In this document: positions 20,856 to 29,794 of the stretch, piece after piece | Position numbering within the stretch: position 1 is the first letter of the stretch | Layout of the letters: each line of letters begins with the position of its first letter | Assembly (NCBI RefSeq): GCF_015694425.1 | Contig: NZ_JADQDN010000002.1 | Coordinates: forward strand, 248,001 to 312,000 | DNA length: 64,000 nucleotides | From: Microvirga terrestris | Lineage (GTDB): Bacteria > Pseudomonadota > Alphaproteobacteria > Rhizobiales > Beijerinckiaceae | Reading direction: 5' to 3' | Made by a program: the position numbers and the translations under genes | Notes under the pieces: generated by a model | Databases searched by the model: none | Seen by the model: only the letters and a program-made list of their open reading frames with translations | Told to the model about the DNA's origin: nothing

Positions 20856-21491
20856 TCAGACCCGATACCGCCCGTTGCGCTTCACGTAGACCGTGGTGCC
20901 GACGGGGACGCGCTCGTAGAGGTCGGCCACGTCCTCGTTGAGCATGCGCACGCATCCCGATGAGACCTGCTCGCCGATGCTCCAAGGCTCGTTGGTGCCG
21001 TGGATGCGGAAGAGCGTGTCGGCACCGTTCTGGTGCAGGTAGAGGGCCCGGGCGCCGAGCGGGTTGTCGAGGCCGGCCTCCAGGTAGCGCGGCAAGTCCG
21101 GCCTGATGCCGACCATGGTCTTGGTGGGCGACCAGTTGGGCCACACGCCCTTGCGGCCGACGCTGGCGATGCCGCGCCAGGAGAAGCCCTGCTTGCCGAC
21201 GCCGACGCCGTAGCGGATCGCCTTGCCCTCGGGCTGAACGAGATAGAGCATGCGCTCGTCGATATCGACCACGATGGAGCCCGGCTTCTCCGGACCCTTG
21301 TACTCCACCGTCTGGCGGGCGTATTTCGCGTCCATCTTGCGGCGGTCGACCAGCGGGATGTTATGGGGCTGATCCGGGATCGAGCCCACATACCAGTTGT
21401 CATCGTCCATCGTGGCAACAGGCTGTTGGGCGGTCTGGCAGGCAGCCAGGGGCACGCTCAGGAGAGCGGCAATCAGGAGGCGTCGAATCAT
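20856..21491 (-). CDS. Lipoprotein L,D-transpeptidase (YkuD/ErfK family)
   Basis: 211 residues from the ATG giving MIRRLLIAALLSVPLAACQT, a clear lipoprotein signal with lipobox LAAC. The YkuD domain covers about 90-205: IVVDIDERMLYLVQPEGKA, YGVGVGKQGFSW and the catalytic HGTNEPWSIGEQVSSGCVRM (His and Cys). Such enzymes make 3-3 peptidoglycan cross-links or tie outer-membrane proteins to peptidoglycan, acting in the periplasm. A paired TTAACCTG motif lies about 80 bp upstream (21571-21584). Confidence 0.95.
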   Translation of the reverse strand: MIRRLLIAALLSVPLAACQTAQQPVATMDDDNWYVGSIPDQPHNIPLVDRRKMDAKYARQTVEYKGPEKPGSIVVDIDERMLYLVQPEGKAIRYGVGVGKQGFSWRGIASVGRKGVWPNWSPTKTMVGIRPDLPRYLEAGLDNPLGARALYLHQNGADTLFRIHGTNEPWSIGEQVSSGCVRMLNEDVADLYERVPVGTTVYVKRNGRYRV

Positions 21492-21570
21492 GATCGGTCT
21501 TCTGAATGGAATCGGTTGCCGCCTACCTAGGGCCTGGAGGATTGAATGGCTGTGCCCCCCGGGCAACACC

Positions 21571-21584
21571 TTAACCTGAATTAA
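21571..21584. promoter_or_regulatory. Tandem TTAACCTG motif (CtrA-like candidate)
   Basis: TTAACCTGAATTAACC consists of two TTAAC boxes 10 bp apart, upstream of the L,D-transpeptidase gene. The classical Caulobacter CtrA site is TTAA-N7-TTAA; here the spacing is N6, so the assignment is tentative. Confidence 0.35.
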
Positions 21585-21641
21585 CCTGTGAGGGCCGCCC
21601 CATGCGCATGGCGCAACCCTCGCTGTTGGCCGGGTTCTTGC

Positions 21642-24089
21642 TCACCCTTCGATCCGGGAGAAATCCGCCACCGTGCGGGTCGCCTCGCGGATGCTGTTGA
21701 GGAGCCGCAGGCGGTTCGCCCGGAGCGCCGAATCCTCCGCATTGACCGTCACCTTGTCGAAGAAGGCGTCCACCGGCTGGCGCAGGCGGGACAGGGCACG
21801 CATGGCACCCTCGAAATCCTCCGCCTCGACGGCAGCGGCCGCCTCGCGCTTGGCACCGTCGAGAACCACGGCCAGCGCCTTCTCCTCGATCTGCCCCTGA
21901 TCGTTGACGATCTGGAGATCGGGCGCCTCGTCGTAGGCCCGCCCGTCCTTCTTCTCCTCGATGCGCAGGATGTTGGCCGCGCGGCGATAGCCGGCGAGCA
22001 GGTTCCGACCATCCTCCGTGTCGAGGAAGCGGCCGAGCGCCTCCACGCGGCGGACGATCATGAGCAGGTCGTCCTGGCCTTCGAGCGCGAACACCGCATC
22101 AATGAGATCATGACGGGCGCCTTGATCGCGAAGGTAGACTTTTAGGCGGTCGGCGAAGAAGGAGAGGAGGTCTGTTGCGATCTCGCTTCCATGCTCAACG
22201 ATTAGAGCCCTTCCCTTCTCAGCAGTTGCCAATAGCTCTTGCTGTATACTGTCGTCACCTTCATATCCTCGTTTATGAAACTCCGGGTCAGCAACGAGCT
22301 TAAAATAGAAATTAATGTCATCTAAGCTGTTTAGAAGCCTAGTCTGCACATCAGAGCTCAAGTCACTTAGTTGGTCGTTATCATTTATAATACGGCCAGC
22401 TGATTTGAAAATTAGCTGACGAGTGAAGCCTGAAATTACGGCGTTGACTGGCTCAAACGAAGTCTTCGACTCCCTGAAGAGAATAAAAGCGTCTTCGAAT
22501 TTCTTTTGCCTTTTTGCATCAGCGCCAACTGCCCTTAGCAAATGACTCACGATAGCCTGATGAAGGCTCAGCCGTATATTCTTTTCAAGAAGCAGCCTGA
22601 TAATACCGAGGGCTGACCTACGAAGCGCAAAAGGATCTTTCGATCCAGTCGGGGTCTCCCCAATCCACCAGAAGCCGACAAGGGTATCAATTTTATCAGC
22701 GAGAGCTACAGCAACCGATACAGGATCAGTTGGCACACGATCAGAGGGTCCAAGCGGCTTGTAGTGCTCCTCGATGGCGGCTGCGACGGACGCGTGCTCT
22801 CCTTGCATCGTCGCGTAATAGCGGCCCATGAGGCCCTGCAGCTCGGGGAACTCGCCCACCATCTCGGTCACGAGATCGGCCTTCGCGAGACGCGCGGCGC
22901 GCTCCGCGAGTTCAGGATCGGCGCCGACGATGGGCGCCAGTTCTTTGCTGAGTGCCGCGATGCGCTCCACGCGCTCATATTGCGTGCCGAGCTTCTCGTG
23001 GAACACGATGGCTTTCAGCTTCTCCAGCCGGTCTTCCAGCTTCACCTGCTGGTCCGTCTTCCAGAAGAAGTTGGCGTCGGAGAGACGCGCGCGCACCACG
23101 CGCTCGTTGCCGCCGACAATCGTCTTGCCGCCGTCACTGGCAATCAGGTTCGACGTCAGCAGGAACTTGTTGGCGAGCTTGCCGGTGTTTGGATCGCGCA
23201 GCACGAAGCATTTCTGGTTCGCCCGGATCGTGGTGCGGATCACCTCCGGGGGGATGTCGAGAAACGCCTCGTCGAAGGAGCCCATGAGCACCACGGGCCA
23301 TTCCACGAGACCGGCGACCTCTTCCAGCAGGCCCTCATCCTCGACGAGTTCGAGTCCTTGCGCGAAGGCGAGGTCCTTGGCATCGTGCAGGATCATGTCC
23401 TTGCGGCGGTCGGTGTCGATCACGACCTTGGCGCGCTCTAGCGCCGGCGCGTAATCGTCGAAGCGCTTCACGCGGATCTCATCCGGCGCGAGGAAGCGAT
23501 GGCCCTTCGTGACGTCGCTTGAGCCGATCCCGTCCACATCGAAGCGCACCACCTCCGGGTCCTCGGTCTCGGGACCGAAGGTGCAGACGATGGAATGGAG
23601 CGGCCGCACCCAGCGCAAGCTTCCGGGCTCGCGGGAGGCCGCACCCCAACGCATGGATTTCGGCCAGGGAAAGGTCTTGACGATGGCTGGCAGGATCTCC
23701 GCCAGCACGTCCGGCGTGGAGCGACCGGGCTTCTCGATGATGGCGACGTAGAACTCGCCCTTCTTCGAATCGCTCTCGATCTTCGCCTGCTCGATGGAGG
23801 AAAGCCCCGCCCCTTTCAGAAAGCCCTGGATCGCAGCCTCAGGCGAGCCGACGCGCGGCCCTTTGCGCTCCTCGCGCACATCCTGCCCCTTCACGGGCAG
23901 CCCCGCCACATGCAGCGCCAGCCGCCGCGGGGTGGCGAAGGCCTTGGCACCCTCATAGAGGAAGCCGCGCTCCACGAGCGCATCGGTGACAAGCTTCTTC
24001 AGATCCTCCGCCGCGCGACGCTGCATGCGGGCCGGAATTTCTTCGGAAAAGAGTTCGAGGAGGAGATCGGGCATGGCGGTTGCGTCCAT
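21642..24089 (-). CDS. glyS: Glycyl-tRNA synthetase beta subunit
   Basis: 815 residues, long beside the 689 of E. coli GlyS. The N-terminus [18 protein letters not shown], the block [38 protein letters not shown] and the C-terminal [20 protein letters not shown] identify it. With GlyQ it forms the alpha2beta2 enzyme that charges tRNA-Gly. The start at 24089 overlaps the stop of the upstream DUF559 gene as TGATG and follows GGGGGAGGG; an ATG at 24074 matches the family start equally well. Residues about 451-634 are coded by DNA of only ~37-58% GC and include an apparent insertion, while both flanks are near 65%. Confidence 0.96.
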   Translation of the reverse strand: MDATAMPDLLLELFSEEIPARMQRRAAEDLKKLVTDALVERGFLYEGAKAFATPRRLALHVAGLPVKGQDVREERKGPRVGSPEAAIQGFLKGAGLSSIEQAKIESDSKKGEFYVAIIEKPGRSTPDVLAEILPAIVKTFPWPKSMRWGAASREPGSLRWVRPLHSIVCTFGPETEDPEVVRFDVDGIGSSDVTKGHRFLAPDEIRVKRFDDYAPALERAKVVIDTDRRKDMILHDAKDLAFAQGLELVEDEGLLEEVAGLVEWPVVLMGSFDEAFLDIPPEVIRTTIRANQKCFVLRDPNTGKLANKFLLTSNLIASDGGKTIVGGNERVVRARLSDANFFWKTDQQVKLEDRLEKLKAIVFHEKLGTQYERVERIAALSKELAPIVGADPELAERAARLAKADLVTEMVGEFPELQGLMGRYYATMQGEHASVAAAIEEHYKPLGPSDRVPTDPVSVAVALADKIDTLVGFWWIGETPTGSKDPFALRRSALGIIRLLLEKNIRLSLHQAIVSHLLRAVGADAKRQKKFEDAFILFRESKTSFEPVNAVISGFTRQLIFKSAGRIINDNDQLSDLSSDVQTRLLNSLDDINFYFKLVADPEFHKRGYEGDDSIQQELLATAEKGRALIVEHGSEIATDLLSFFADRLKVYLRDQGARHDLIDAVFALEGQDDLLMIVRRVEALGRFLDTEDGRNLLAGYRRAANILRIEEKKDGRAYDEAPDLQIVNDQGQIEEKALAVVLDGAKREAAAAVEAEDFEGAMRALSRLRQPVDAFFDKVTVNAEDSALRANRLRLLNSIREATRTVADFSRIEG
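22190..22740 (-). other. Low-GC tract inside glyS
   Basis: Counting 60-base lines gives about 37-50% GC over most of this tract (for example 37% at 22261, 43% at 22321, 38% at 22381), against about 65% at 22741. The frame stays open. Protein from this tract includes lineage-atypical text such as [20 protein letters not shown]. Confidence 0.8.
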
Positions 24090-24517
24090 CACCCTCCCCT
24101 CGAGGGGGAGGGTCGGCCGTCAGGCCGGGGTGGGGTGGGAAGCGCGACGGCTTCGGATTGAGGCGAGCCATACAAGGCCGCGTAAATGGTGTCGAGAACG
24201 CCGTTCATGTTCTCGGAGAGTTCATTGTTCCAGAAGCGGACGACGCGGTAGCCTTCGTTCTCAAGCCACCGAGACCGGGTCTCGTCTTTCGTGGCGACAT
24301 CATCTCGGGAATGATGTCCGCCGTCGAGCTCGATCAGCAGGCGGGCCTTCAGGCAGGCGAAGTCAGCAATATAGGGGCCGATGGGGGCCTGGCGGCGGAA
24401 GTGAGTGCCGTAGACAGGGATCCGCTTAAGGGCGCGCCAGAGGGCCTGCTCCGGCTCGGTTGAATTCCGGCGCAGCGCGCGAGATCGGGAGGTGCCGATT
24501 TTGCGGGTGGAAGGCAT
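24089..24517 (-). CDS. DUF559 (PD-(D/E)XK-like) endonuclease-domain protein between glyQ and glyS
   Basis: About 142 residues from the ATG giving [17 protein letters not shown]. It matches DUF559: [54 protein letters not shown] and [12 protein letters not shown]. The core resembles very-short-patch-repair-like nucleases, with the likely acidic/Lys site in [16 protein letters not shown]; activity is not established for most members. Its last ~15 residues ([13 protein letters not shown]) are encoded by an intergenic-type palindrome, and its stop overlaps the glyS start. It lies inside the glyQ-glyS operon. Confidence 0.88.
   Translation of the reverse strand: MPSTRKIGTSRSRALRRNSTEPEQALWRALKRIPVYGTHFRRQAPIGPYIADFACLKARLLIELDGGHHSRDDVATKDETRSRWLENEGYRVVRFWNNELSENMNGVLDTIYAALYGSPQSEAVALPTPPRPDGRPSPSRGG
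24091..24139. repeat. CCCTCC-type palindrome overlapping the DUF559 3' end
   Basis: CCCTCCCCTCGAGGGGGAGG is followed by GGCCGTCAGGCC and GGGGTGGGG. The palindrome supplies both the C-terminal codons of the DUF559 protein and the purine-rich stretch ahead of the glyS start. Confidence 0.7.
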
Positions 24518-24565
24518 ATGAAATTCGATCCGATTTCCCATTTTCTCGCAGGAGGCACCGCCCTG

Positions 24566-24675
24566 GCCCTCCTCCCCCTTGTGGGGAGGAGTTGGAGGTG
24601 GGGGTGTGAGTGCCAGACTGGTTCAATTTAGCGCCGGCACCCCCACCCCTAGCCCCTCCCCACAAGGGGGAGGGG
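24566..24675. repeat. CCCTCC-family intergenic inverted repeat
   Basis: Arms CCCTCCTCCCCCTTGTGGGG and CCCCTCCCCACAAGGGGGAG flank AGCGCCGGCACCCCCACCCC. It is closely related to the nested element at 767-886 and lies between glyQ and the DUF559 gene. Confidence 0.85.
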
Positions 24676-24701
24676 AATAGGTGCGAGAAGCCGTCATTCT
24701 C

Positions 24702-25643
24702 TTAAGCCGCCACGCCTCCGCCCTCGGTCTTCAGCCATGCGGCGCCACAGGCTTTCGCCAGCTCGCGGACGCGCAGGATGTAGCTCTGACGCTCGGTGAC
24801 GGAGATCACGCCACGGGCGTCGAGCAGGTTGAACATGTGGCTGGCCTTGATGCACTGGTCGTAGGCCGGCAGCGCCATCAGGTGGCGCTGATCGTTGGCA
24901 TCGGCCTTCGGCTCGCCGGCTTCCAGATACTTGCGGCACGCTGCCTCCGCGTCGCGGAAGTGCCGGAACAGCATCTCGGTGTCGGCATGCTCGAAGTTGT
25001 GGCGGGAATATTCCTGCTCGGCCTGCAGGAAGACATCGCCGTAGGTGACCTTCTCGACGCCGTCGAGGCCGTTGAAGTTGAGATCGTAGATCGACTCCAC
25101 GCCCTGCAGGTACATGGCGAGTCGCTCAAGCCCGTAGGTCAGCTCGCCCGCAACCGGCGAGCACTCGAAGCCCGCCACCTGCTGGAAATAGGTGAACTGC
25201 GACACTTCCATGCCGTCGCACCAGCACTCCCAGCCAAGACCCCAGGCGCCCAGCGTCGGGCTTTCCCAGTCGTCCTCGACGAAGCGGATGTCGTGAAGCG
25301 CGGTGTCGATGCCGATGGCCTTGAGCGAACCGAGATAGAGCTCCTGCAGGTTCGGCGGGTTCGGCTTCAGGATAACCTGGAATTGGTAATAGTGCTGGAG
25401 GCGGTTCGGGTTCTCGCCATAGCGCCCGTCCTTCGGGCGGCGGGAGGGCTGCACATAGGCTGCGCGCCACGATTTGGGGCCGAGAGCCCGCAAGGTCGTA
25501 GCCGGGTGGAAGGTGCCGGCGCCTACCTCCATGTCGTAGGGCTGGAGGATCACGCAGCCCTGTTCGGCCCAGTAGCGCTGGAGCGTGAGGATCAGGCCCT
25601 GGAAAGAGCACGCAGGGTTCATATGCGCGGGTTCGCTCGTCAT
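24702..25643 (-). CDS. glyQ: Glycyl-tRNA synthetase alpha subunit
   Basis: 313 residues, normal length. It carries the class II catalytic core of the heterotetrameric enzyme: [76 protein letters not shown] and [14 protein letters not shown]. The ATG giving [14 protein letters not shown] is used. It is first in the transcription unit glyQ - DUF559 - glyS. The upstream 286 bp contain repeats only. Confidence 0.98.
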   Translation of the reverse strand: MTSEPAHMNPACSFQGLILTLQRYWAEQGCVILQPYDMEVGAGTFHPATTLRALGPKSWRAAYVQPSRRPKDGRYGENPNRLQHYYQFQVILKPNPPNLQELYLGSLKAIGIDTALHDIRFVEDDWESPTLGAWGLGWECWCDGMEVSQFTYFQQVAGFECSPVAGELTYGLERLAMYLQGVESIYDLNFNGLDGVEKVTYGDVFLQAEQEYSRHNFEHADTEMLFRHFRDAEAACRKYLEAGEPKADANDQRHLMALPAYDQCIKASHMFNLLDARGVISVTERQSYILRVRELAKACGAAWLKTEGGGVAA

Positions 25644-25725
25644 ATCGGCGTCCGATTTTATCCAAAAATTTCAGGCGAACCCTTGGGATGATGGGCGCTT
25701 CAAGTCAAGCGGTGGGCCACCCTCA

Positions 25726-25826
25726 CTGTCATTCCCGGCCGCAGCGTCAGCGCAGGGGAAGGGAATCCACGATCAGGCTCGACGCCATGAATCCCCTTCC
25801 GGACATTCGGCCGCTGGGGATGACAG
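25726..25826. repeat. GTCATCCC-family inverted repeat
   Basis: Outer arms CTGTCATTCCC and GGGGATGACAG pair; inner GGGAAGGGAATCC and GAATCCCCTTCC also pair. It lies upstream of glyQ. Confidence 0.75.
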
Positions 25827-25836
25827 CCTCCTCGTC

Positions 25837-25918
25837 ATGGCCGGGCTTGTCCCGGCCATCCCGATGCAGTGAAGCTCCATGCTTCAACCAATCGGGGTCA
25901 CCGGCACAAGGCCGGTGA
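25837..25918. repeat. Two short CCGG palindromes
   Basis: ATGGCCGGG-CTTGT-CCCGGCCAT (25837-25859) and TCACCGGC-ACAAG-GCCGGTGA (25898-25918). The first recurs at 31777-31801 and resembles the hairpin at 46591. They lie just after the S49 peptidase stop codon. Confidence 0.7.
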
Positions 25919-25929
25919 TGACGACGCTG

Positions 25930-26814
25930 TTACAACCCCAGTCTGGACCAGGCGGCCCTCTCCTCGAGGGCGCCGACGATCTCGCCCGGATCGATGAGGC
26001 TGATGTCGCCAACCGCGCGGCGGCCGAGCAGACGCCCCAGCAACGGCGGACGAACGGGCTCGATCATGCGGAACCGCACCTTGTCGCCAAAGCGCTGGCG
26101 CATGACGGAGCGGATGTCGCCAAGGCCGTCGACGAGGCCGAGATCGACCGCCTCGGCCCCGACCCAGAAGGCGCCGGAGAAGAGGTCGTCATAGGAATCG
26201 TTGAGCTTTTCGCCCCGGCGATCCTTCACGAGATCGGCGAAGATATCGTGGATCCGACGCTGGAGGCCCTTCAGGCGCACCACGTCGTCCGGATTCTCGG
26301 GCCGGAACGGGTCGAGCATGGCCTTGCTCTTGCCGGCGGTATGCACCCGCCGCTCGACGCCGATGCGCTCGATCAGTTCCTGGAAGCCGAAGCTCGCGGA
26401 GACCACCCCGATGGAGCCCACGATGGAGGCCGGATCAGCATAGATCTCGTCCGCCGCGCAGGCGATCATGTAGCCGCCCGACGCTGCCGCATCCTCCACG
26501 AAGGCGATGACGGGAAGCTTCTTTTCTTCGGCTAAGGCCCGGATACGCTTGAAGATCAGGTGAGACTGCGCCGCCGAGCCCCCTGGCGAGTTGATGACAA
26601 GGGCCACGGCCTTCGCGCCTGGCACCGAGAAGGCCCGCTCCAGCAGGGGCGCCACGCTCGACATGGCGAGCCCTGAGCGGAACGGCATCACGGCGCCGAT
26701 GGGGCCGGACAGGCGCACCACCGGCACAACGGGATTGGCATAAGTGCGGTACTTGGCGGGCAAGAGGAATTGCAGGCGTGCAGGAAGCATGGAGGAGATG
26801 GATGTTTGAGCCAT
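25930..26814 (-). CDS. S49-family peptidase (SppA/SohB-like)
   Basis: 294 residues. The Ser-Lys protease fold is seen in VALVINSPGGSAAQSHLIFK (oxyanion region), AFVEDAAASGGYMIACAADE with the nucleophile Ser at about 112, and HTAGKSKAMLDPFR with the general-base Lys near 162-164. No clear N-terminal signal peptide is present, so it is of the short SohB-like type that degrades signal-peptide or membrane-peptide remnants. It is divergent from the Tyr/Arg-rich secreted protein gene. Confidence 0.93.
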   Translation of the reverse strand: MAQTSISSMLPARLQFLLPAKYRTYANPVVPVVRLSGPIGAVMPFRSGLAMSSVAPLLERAFSVPGAKAVALVINSPGGSAAQSHLIFKRIRALAEEKKLPVIAFVEDAAASGGYMIACAADEIYADPASIVGSIGVVSASFGFQELIERIGVERRVHTAGKSKAMLDPFRPENPDDVVRLKGLQRRIHDIFADLVKDRRGEKLNDSYDDLFSGAFWVGAEAVDLGLVDGLGDIRSVMRQRFGDKVRFRMIEPVRPPLLGRLLGRRAVGDISLIDPGEIVGALEERAAWSRLGL

Positions 26815-26975
26815 GGCGTCTATGTAGGGTGCACGGCCCGGCTTCCCAAGATGAACATCCCGTTAGGGAATTCGTTGGCCTTCGTTCAGCTAGGATGGGC
26901 TAGACCCTCATCATGAAGAAGAGTTCTGCCAAGGCTCCGGGCCAGCCGGAATCGGGGCAGCATTAGGAGAAAACA

Positions 26976-27320
26976 ATGCGTAAGCTGATGTTCGGCCTTC
27001 TTGGCCTCGTGACCCTTGGCTTTGGTGCCCTTTCGACGCAACCCGTGGAGGCTCAGCCTTATTACCCGGGCTACGGATATGGCTATCGTCCCGTGGTCGA
27101 GCGCCGCTACGTCCGGCCCCGCCCGGTGATCAGCGTCCAGGTCGGCACCCCATACCGCGCGTACCGCCCCTATCGGGCTTACCGGCCCGTGCCGGTCTAT
27201 CGCCCGGTCCGCACGGTCCGACGTTGCTGGGTCGAGCGGCGGACCGTGCGGACCAGTTACGGCTGGACCCGTCGTCCCGTGGAGATCTGCCGCACGGTGC
27301 GCAGACCCGGTCGCTGGTAA
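26976..27320 (+). CDS. Secreted Tyr/Arg/Pro-rich small protein
   Basis: 114 residues. An AGGAG eight bases before the ATG and a signal peptide (MFGLLGLVTLGFGALSTQ, cleavage likely after VEA) are clear. The mature part is low-complexity: repeated AYRPYR and RPVPVYRPVRTVRR units with many Tyr, Arg and Pro, and two Cys (RRCWVERR, VEICRTV) that could form a disulfide. Similar short basic exported proteins are common in Hyphomicrobiales but lack a known function. A terminator follows immediately. Confidence 0.85.
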   Translation: MRKLMFGLLGLVTLGFGALSTQPVEAQPYYPGYGYGYRPVVERRYVRPRPVISVQVGTPYRAYRPYRAYRPVPVYRPVRTVRRCWVERRTVRTSYGWTRRPVEICRTVRRPGRW

Positions 27321-27326
27321 GTCTGA

Positions 27327-27350
27327 AAAGGGCGCCGAAAGGCGCCCTTT
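27327..27350. terminator. Bidirectional intrinsic terminator
   Basis: AAAGGGCGCC-GAAA-GGCGCCCTTT; on the minus strand it continues TTTTCAG. It lies between the convergent Tyr/Arg-rich and TrmN6-like genes. Confidence 0.88.
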
Positions 27351-27351
27351 C

Positions 27352-28092
27352 TCATAGGAGGCTAGCCTCGCCCCTGTGCAGCGCCTCGGCTTCAGGGGTG
27401 AAGCGCCCGTCGGGGCCGTTCAGAATCACAGGTGGCAGGATCGCAAGAGGAGCCCGGCTTCCCTTAGTGCCGGAGAGCAGGCAGCGAATCGCAGGCCGGT
27501 CGGCGCTGGGGTGCACGAAGCGAAGCTGCATCCCTCCGAGCCCTTTGCCTAAGATGTCCAGGCACTCGGCCGTCCGGTCGGCCCGGTGGACTAACACCAG
27601 GCGTCCCTTGGGTTTGAGCAGCCCGGTGCAGGCCTTGAGCCAAGCCTCCAGACCGCCCGCCGGCAGGGCATGGGCCGCCGCCCTGCCCCGGTCCGGCGAG
27701 ATGCGGGCCTGCCCTTCTTCCAGAAAAGGCGGGTTGGTCAGGACAAGGTCAGCGCTCTCCGGCATGAGGCCTGCAGCGTGGCGTGCCCCCCTGTCCAGCA
27801 CATCGGCGACGACGACTTCGCCCTGAACATCGTTGTCCAGGCAGTTCCGGCGGCAGAGGTCGGCAAGCTCGGGATCATGCTCTACGAAGACGAAGCGCGC
27901 ATTCTTCTCCCTGACAGCTACCATCAGCCCCACTGCCCCGGTGGCGGCGCCCACATCCATCACCACGTCACCGGGCTTCACCGGAGCGGAAGCGGCGAGC
28001 AAAACCGCGTCGGTTCCGGCGCGATGGCCCTTGGCCGGCTGCGCCAGGTGCGCGCGTCCGCCGAGCAGTAAATCCTGCGTGATTTCAATCAT
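27352..28092 (-). CDS. TrmN6-like SAM-dependent methyltransferase
   Basis: About 246 residues from the ATG giving MIEITQDLLLGGRAHL. Class I methyltransferase motif I is VMDVGAATGAVGLMVA, and the N6-adenine catalytic motif is NPPF (LVLTNPPFLEEGQ). The layout matches tRNA1(Val) adenine-37 N6-methyltransferase (YfiC/TrmN6) relatives, though the exact substrate in alphaproteobacteria is not shown. It overlaps the end of the DUF2007 gene by 8 bp, so the two are co-transcribed. Confidence 0.88.
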   Translation of the reverse strand: MIEITQDLLLGGRAHLAQPAKGHRAGTDAVLLAASAPVKPGDVVMDVGAATGAVGLMVAVREKNARFVFVEHDPELADLCRRNCLDNDVQGEVVVADVLDRGARHAAGLMPESADLVLTNPPFLEEGQARISPDRGRAAAHALPAGGLEAWLKACTGLLKPKGRLVLVHRADRTAECLDILGKGLGGMQLRFVHPSADRPAIRCLLSGTKGSRAPLAILPPVILNGPDGRFTPEAEALHRGEASLL

Positions 28093-28309
28093 GCCGCAAT
28101 TCGGCTCCGAGACCGGCATCGACGATGAGCCGACGCGCCTGCGCCACATGATCTCCGGGCACCAGGATCCGGCGCGGGAAGGCGCCGATCATGCCCTCGA
28201 GGGCGCTCATGTGCCTGTCCGCGACAAGAACGGGGATATTGGCGTTTTCCAACAAGGATTGTAGGAAGCCGACCAGAACGAGATCGCTGCTTCGGACGAT
28301 TTCGACCAT
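28085..28309 (-). CDS. DUF2007 domain protein
   Basis: 74 residues from the ATG giving MVEIVRSSDLVLVGFLQ. DUF2007 proteins have a PII-like/ferredoxin-like fold; the conserved parts are DLVLVGFLQSLLENANI and RRILVPGDHVAQARRLI. Function is unknown; a signal-transducing or metal-binding role has been suggested for relatives. It is translationally linked to the methyltransferase gene and divergent from the polyprenyl synthase gene. Confidence 0.9.
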   Translation of the reverse strand: MVEIVRSSDLVLVGFLQSLLENANIPVLVADRHMSALEGMIGAFPRRILVPGDHVAQARRLIVDAGLGAELRHD

Positions 28310-28412
28310 CGGCTTGAGACCCTTTCCCATGCGGTATGCGTTTGCATTGCAGCATGGAAAGTGCCATGCCAGTTCATATTCCTACCGGCTTCTCCCGCCG
28401 GCAACCCGGGTC

Positions 28413-29438
28413 GTGACAGTGGGCGTCGTCGTTCCGTTCGAAGACAAGCATCCCGAGAAGAATGCGAGCATCGAGAAGCTTGTGTCCCTTGTGGCCTCCG
28501 ACATGGAACGGGTCAACACGATGATCCTGTCGCGCACGGGATCCGAGGTCACCATGATCCCGGAGGTAGCGAACCACCTCATCTCCTCGGGCGGCAAGCG
28601 CCTTCGACCCATGCTGACCCTCGCGACCGCCGGCCTCTCCGGCTATCAGGGCGACGGGCATGTGAAGCTTGCGGCCTCCGTCGAGTTCATGCACACGGCC
28701 ACCCTACTCCACGATGACGTGGTGGACGAGAGCGATATGCGACGGGGCAAGATCGCCGCCCGAATCAAATGGGGCAACGAGGCGAGCGTGCTCGTCGGCG
28801 ATTTCCTCCTCGGCCAAGCCTTTCGCATGATGGTGGAGGTGGGCTCGCTCCGCGCCCTCGACATCCTGTCCGCCGCCGCGACCGTGATCGCCGAGGGCGA
28901 GGTGATGCAGCTCGCCGCCGCGAAGAACACCGAAACGACGGAAGACGAATATCTCGCGGTGATCAGGGGCAAGACGGCCGAATTGTTTGCCGCCGCCTGC
29001 GAGGTCGGCCCCGTCATCGCCGGGCGCCCCAAGGCAGAGCAGGCCGCCTGCCGCTCCTATGGCATGAATCTCGGCATCGCCTTCCAGCTCGTGGATGATG
29101 CGCTCGATTACGGCGGCAAGGCTGCGACGCTGGGCAAGAACGTCGGCGACGATTTCCGCGAGGGCAAGATCACCCTTCCCGTCGTCCTCTCCTTCCGCCG
29201 TGGCACGGATGAGGAGCGCGCCTTCTGGAAGCGGGCGCTTGAGCAGGGCGAGATTGAGGACGCAGACCTCGAACAGGCCATCGCCATCATGCGCCGCCAC
29301 CGGGCGCTCGAGGACACGGTCGAGCGCGCCCGCCATTACGGCGCCATGGCCCGCGACGCGCTGGCGCTTTTCCCGTCAGGCCCTATGAAGCAGGCCCTTC
29401 TCGACACGGTCGATTTCTGCATTGGCCGTGCTCACTGA
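28413..29438 (+). CDS. ispB: Polyprenyl diphosphate synthase (octaprenyl/decaprenyl type)
   Basis: About 341 residues starting at GTG 28413 (or GTG 28419, giving MGVVVPFEDKHPEKN); no ATG lies near the family start. It is an all-alpha trans-prenyltransferase with first Asp-rich motif LLHDDVVDESD, second Asp-rich motif QLVDDALDYGG, SSGGKRLRPMLTLA and GNEASVLVGDFLLGQ. It makes the ubiquinone side chain from farnesyl/geranylgeranyl diphosphate and IPP; Hyphomicrobiales usually make C50. The exact chain length cannot be read here. Confidence 0.94.
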   Translation: MTVGVVVPFEDKHPEKNASIEKLVSLVASDMERVNTMILSRTGSEVTMIPEVANHLISSGGKRLRPMLTLATAGLSGYQGDGHVKLAASVEFMHTATLLHDDVVDESDMRRGKIAARIKWGNEASVLVGDFLLGQAFRMMVEVGSLRALDILSAAATVIAEGEVMQLAAAKNTETTEDEYLAVIRGKTAELFAAACEVGPVIAGRPKAEQAACRSYGMNLGIAFQLVDDALDYGGKAATLGKNVGDDFREGKITLPVVLSFRRGTDEERAFWKRALEQGEIEDADLEQAIAIMRRHRALEDTVERARHYGAMARDALALFPSGPMKQALLDTVDFCIGRAH

Positions 29439-29474
29439 GCATAGCTGGCTTGTTCTTTTTACAGAACGAAACGG

Positions 29475-29503
29475 TTGACGAAAAAATCAAACGGTTTAAA
29501 AAT
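29475..29503 (+). promoter_or_regulatory. Candidate promoter of the metQ transcription unit
   Basis: TTGACG at 29475-29480 is followed after about 17 bases by AAAAAT (an adjacent TAAAAA at 16). It is well placed to start transcription just before the SAM-II riboswitch. Confidence 0.45.
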
Positions 29504-29535
29504 AACTCTGCCTTGGGACGGCTTCAGCTGCCTCA

Positions 29536-29595
29536 AGGCCGCGGTGATTTGAGACGAGCAGCTTGCGCCGCGTGATCAAACGCTAAAGCGCCACG
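29536..29595 (+). promoter_or_regulatory. SAM-II riboswitch
   Basis: The sequence carries the SAM-II (metX/metA motif) core: GCGGTGATTTGAGACGAGC, then GCTTGCGCCGCGTGATCAAA, then CGCTAAAGCGCC. GCCGCGG/CCGCG form the P1 stem, and the GCTAAAG element folds back to make the H-type pseudoknot. This class is known from alphaproteobacteria and shuts off methionine/SAM genes at translation or transcription when S-adenosylmethionine is high. Between its end and the metQ start lie about 200 more bases, longer than the usual short leader. Confidence 0.88.
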
Positions 29596-29794
29596 GGCGA
29601 ATTCCGCCTCGTGGTTCACGAGGATCGACGCGTCATGATGCGCATGTGCCCCATCTCTATCCGATGTCCGCAGTGGCGTGCACCGCTCGGCATGAGCCAT
29701 CGCATCACCGCCTGAAATCTCAAAACTCCAGCTCGAACAACCTGACCGGCTTCATGTTGAAGCCGCAACGACCTTTGTCTGAAAGAGATCTCCC

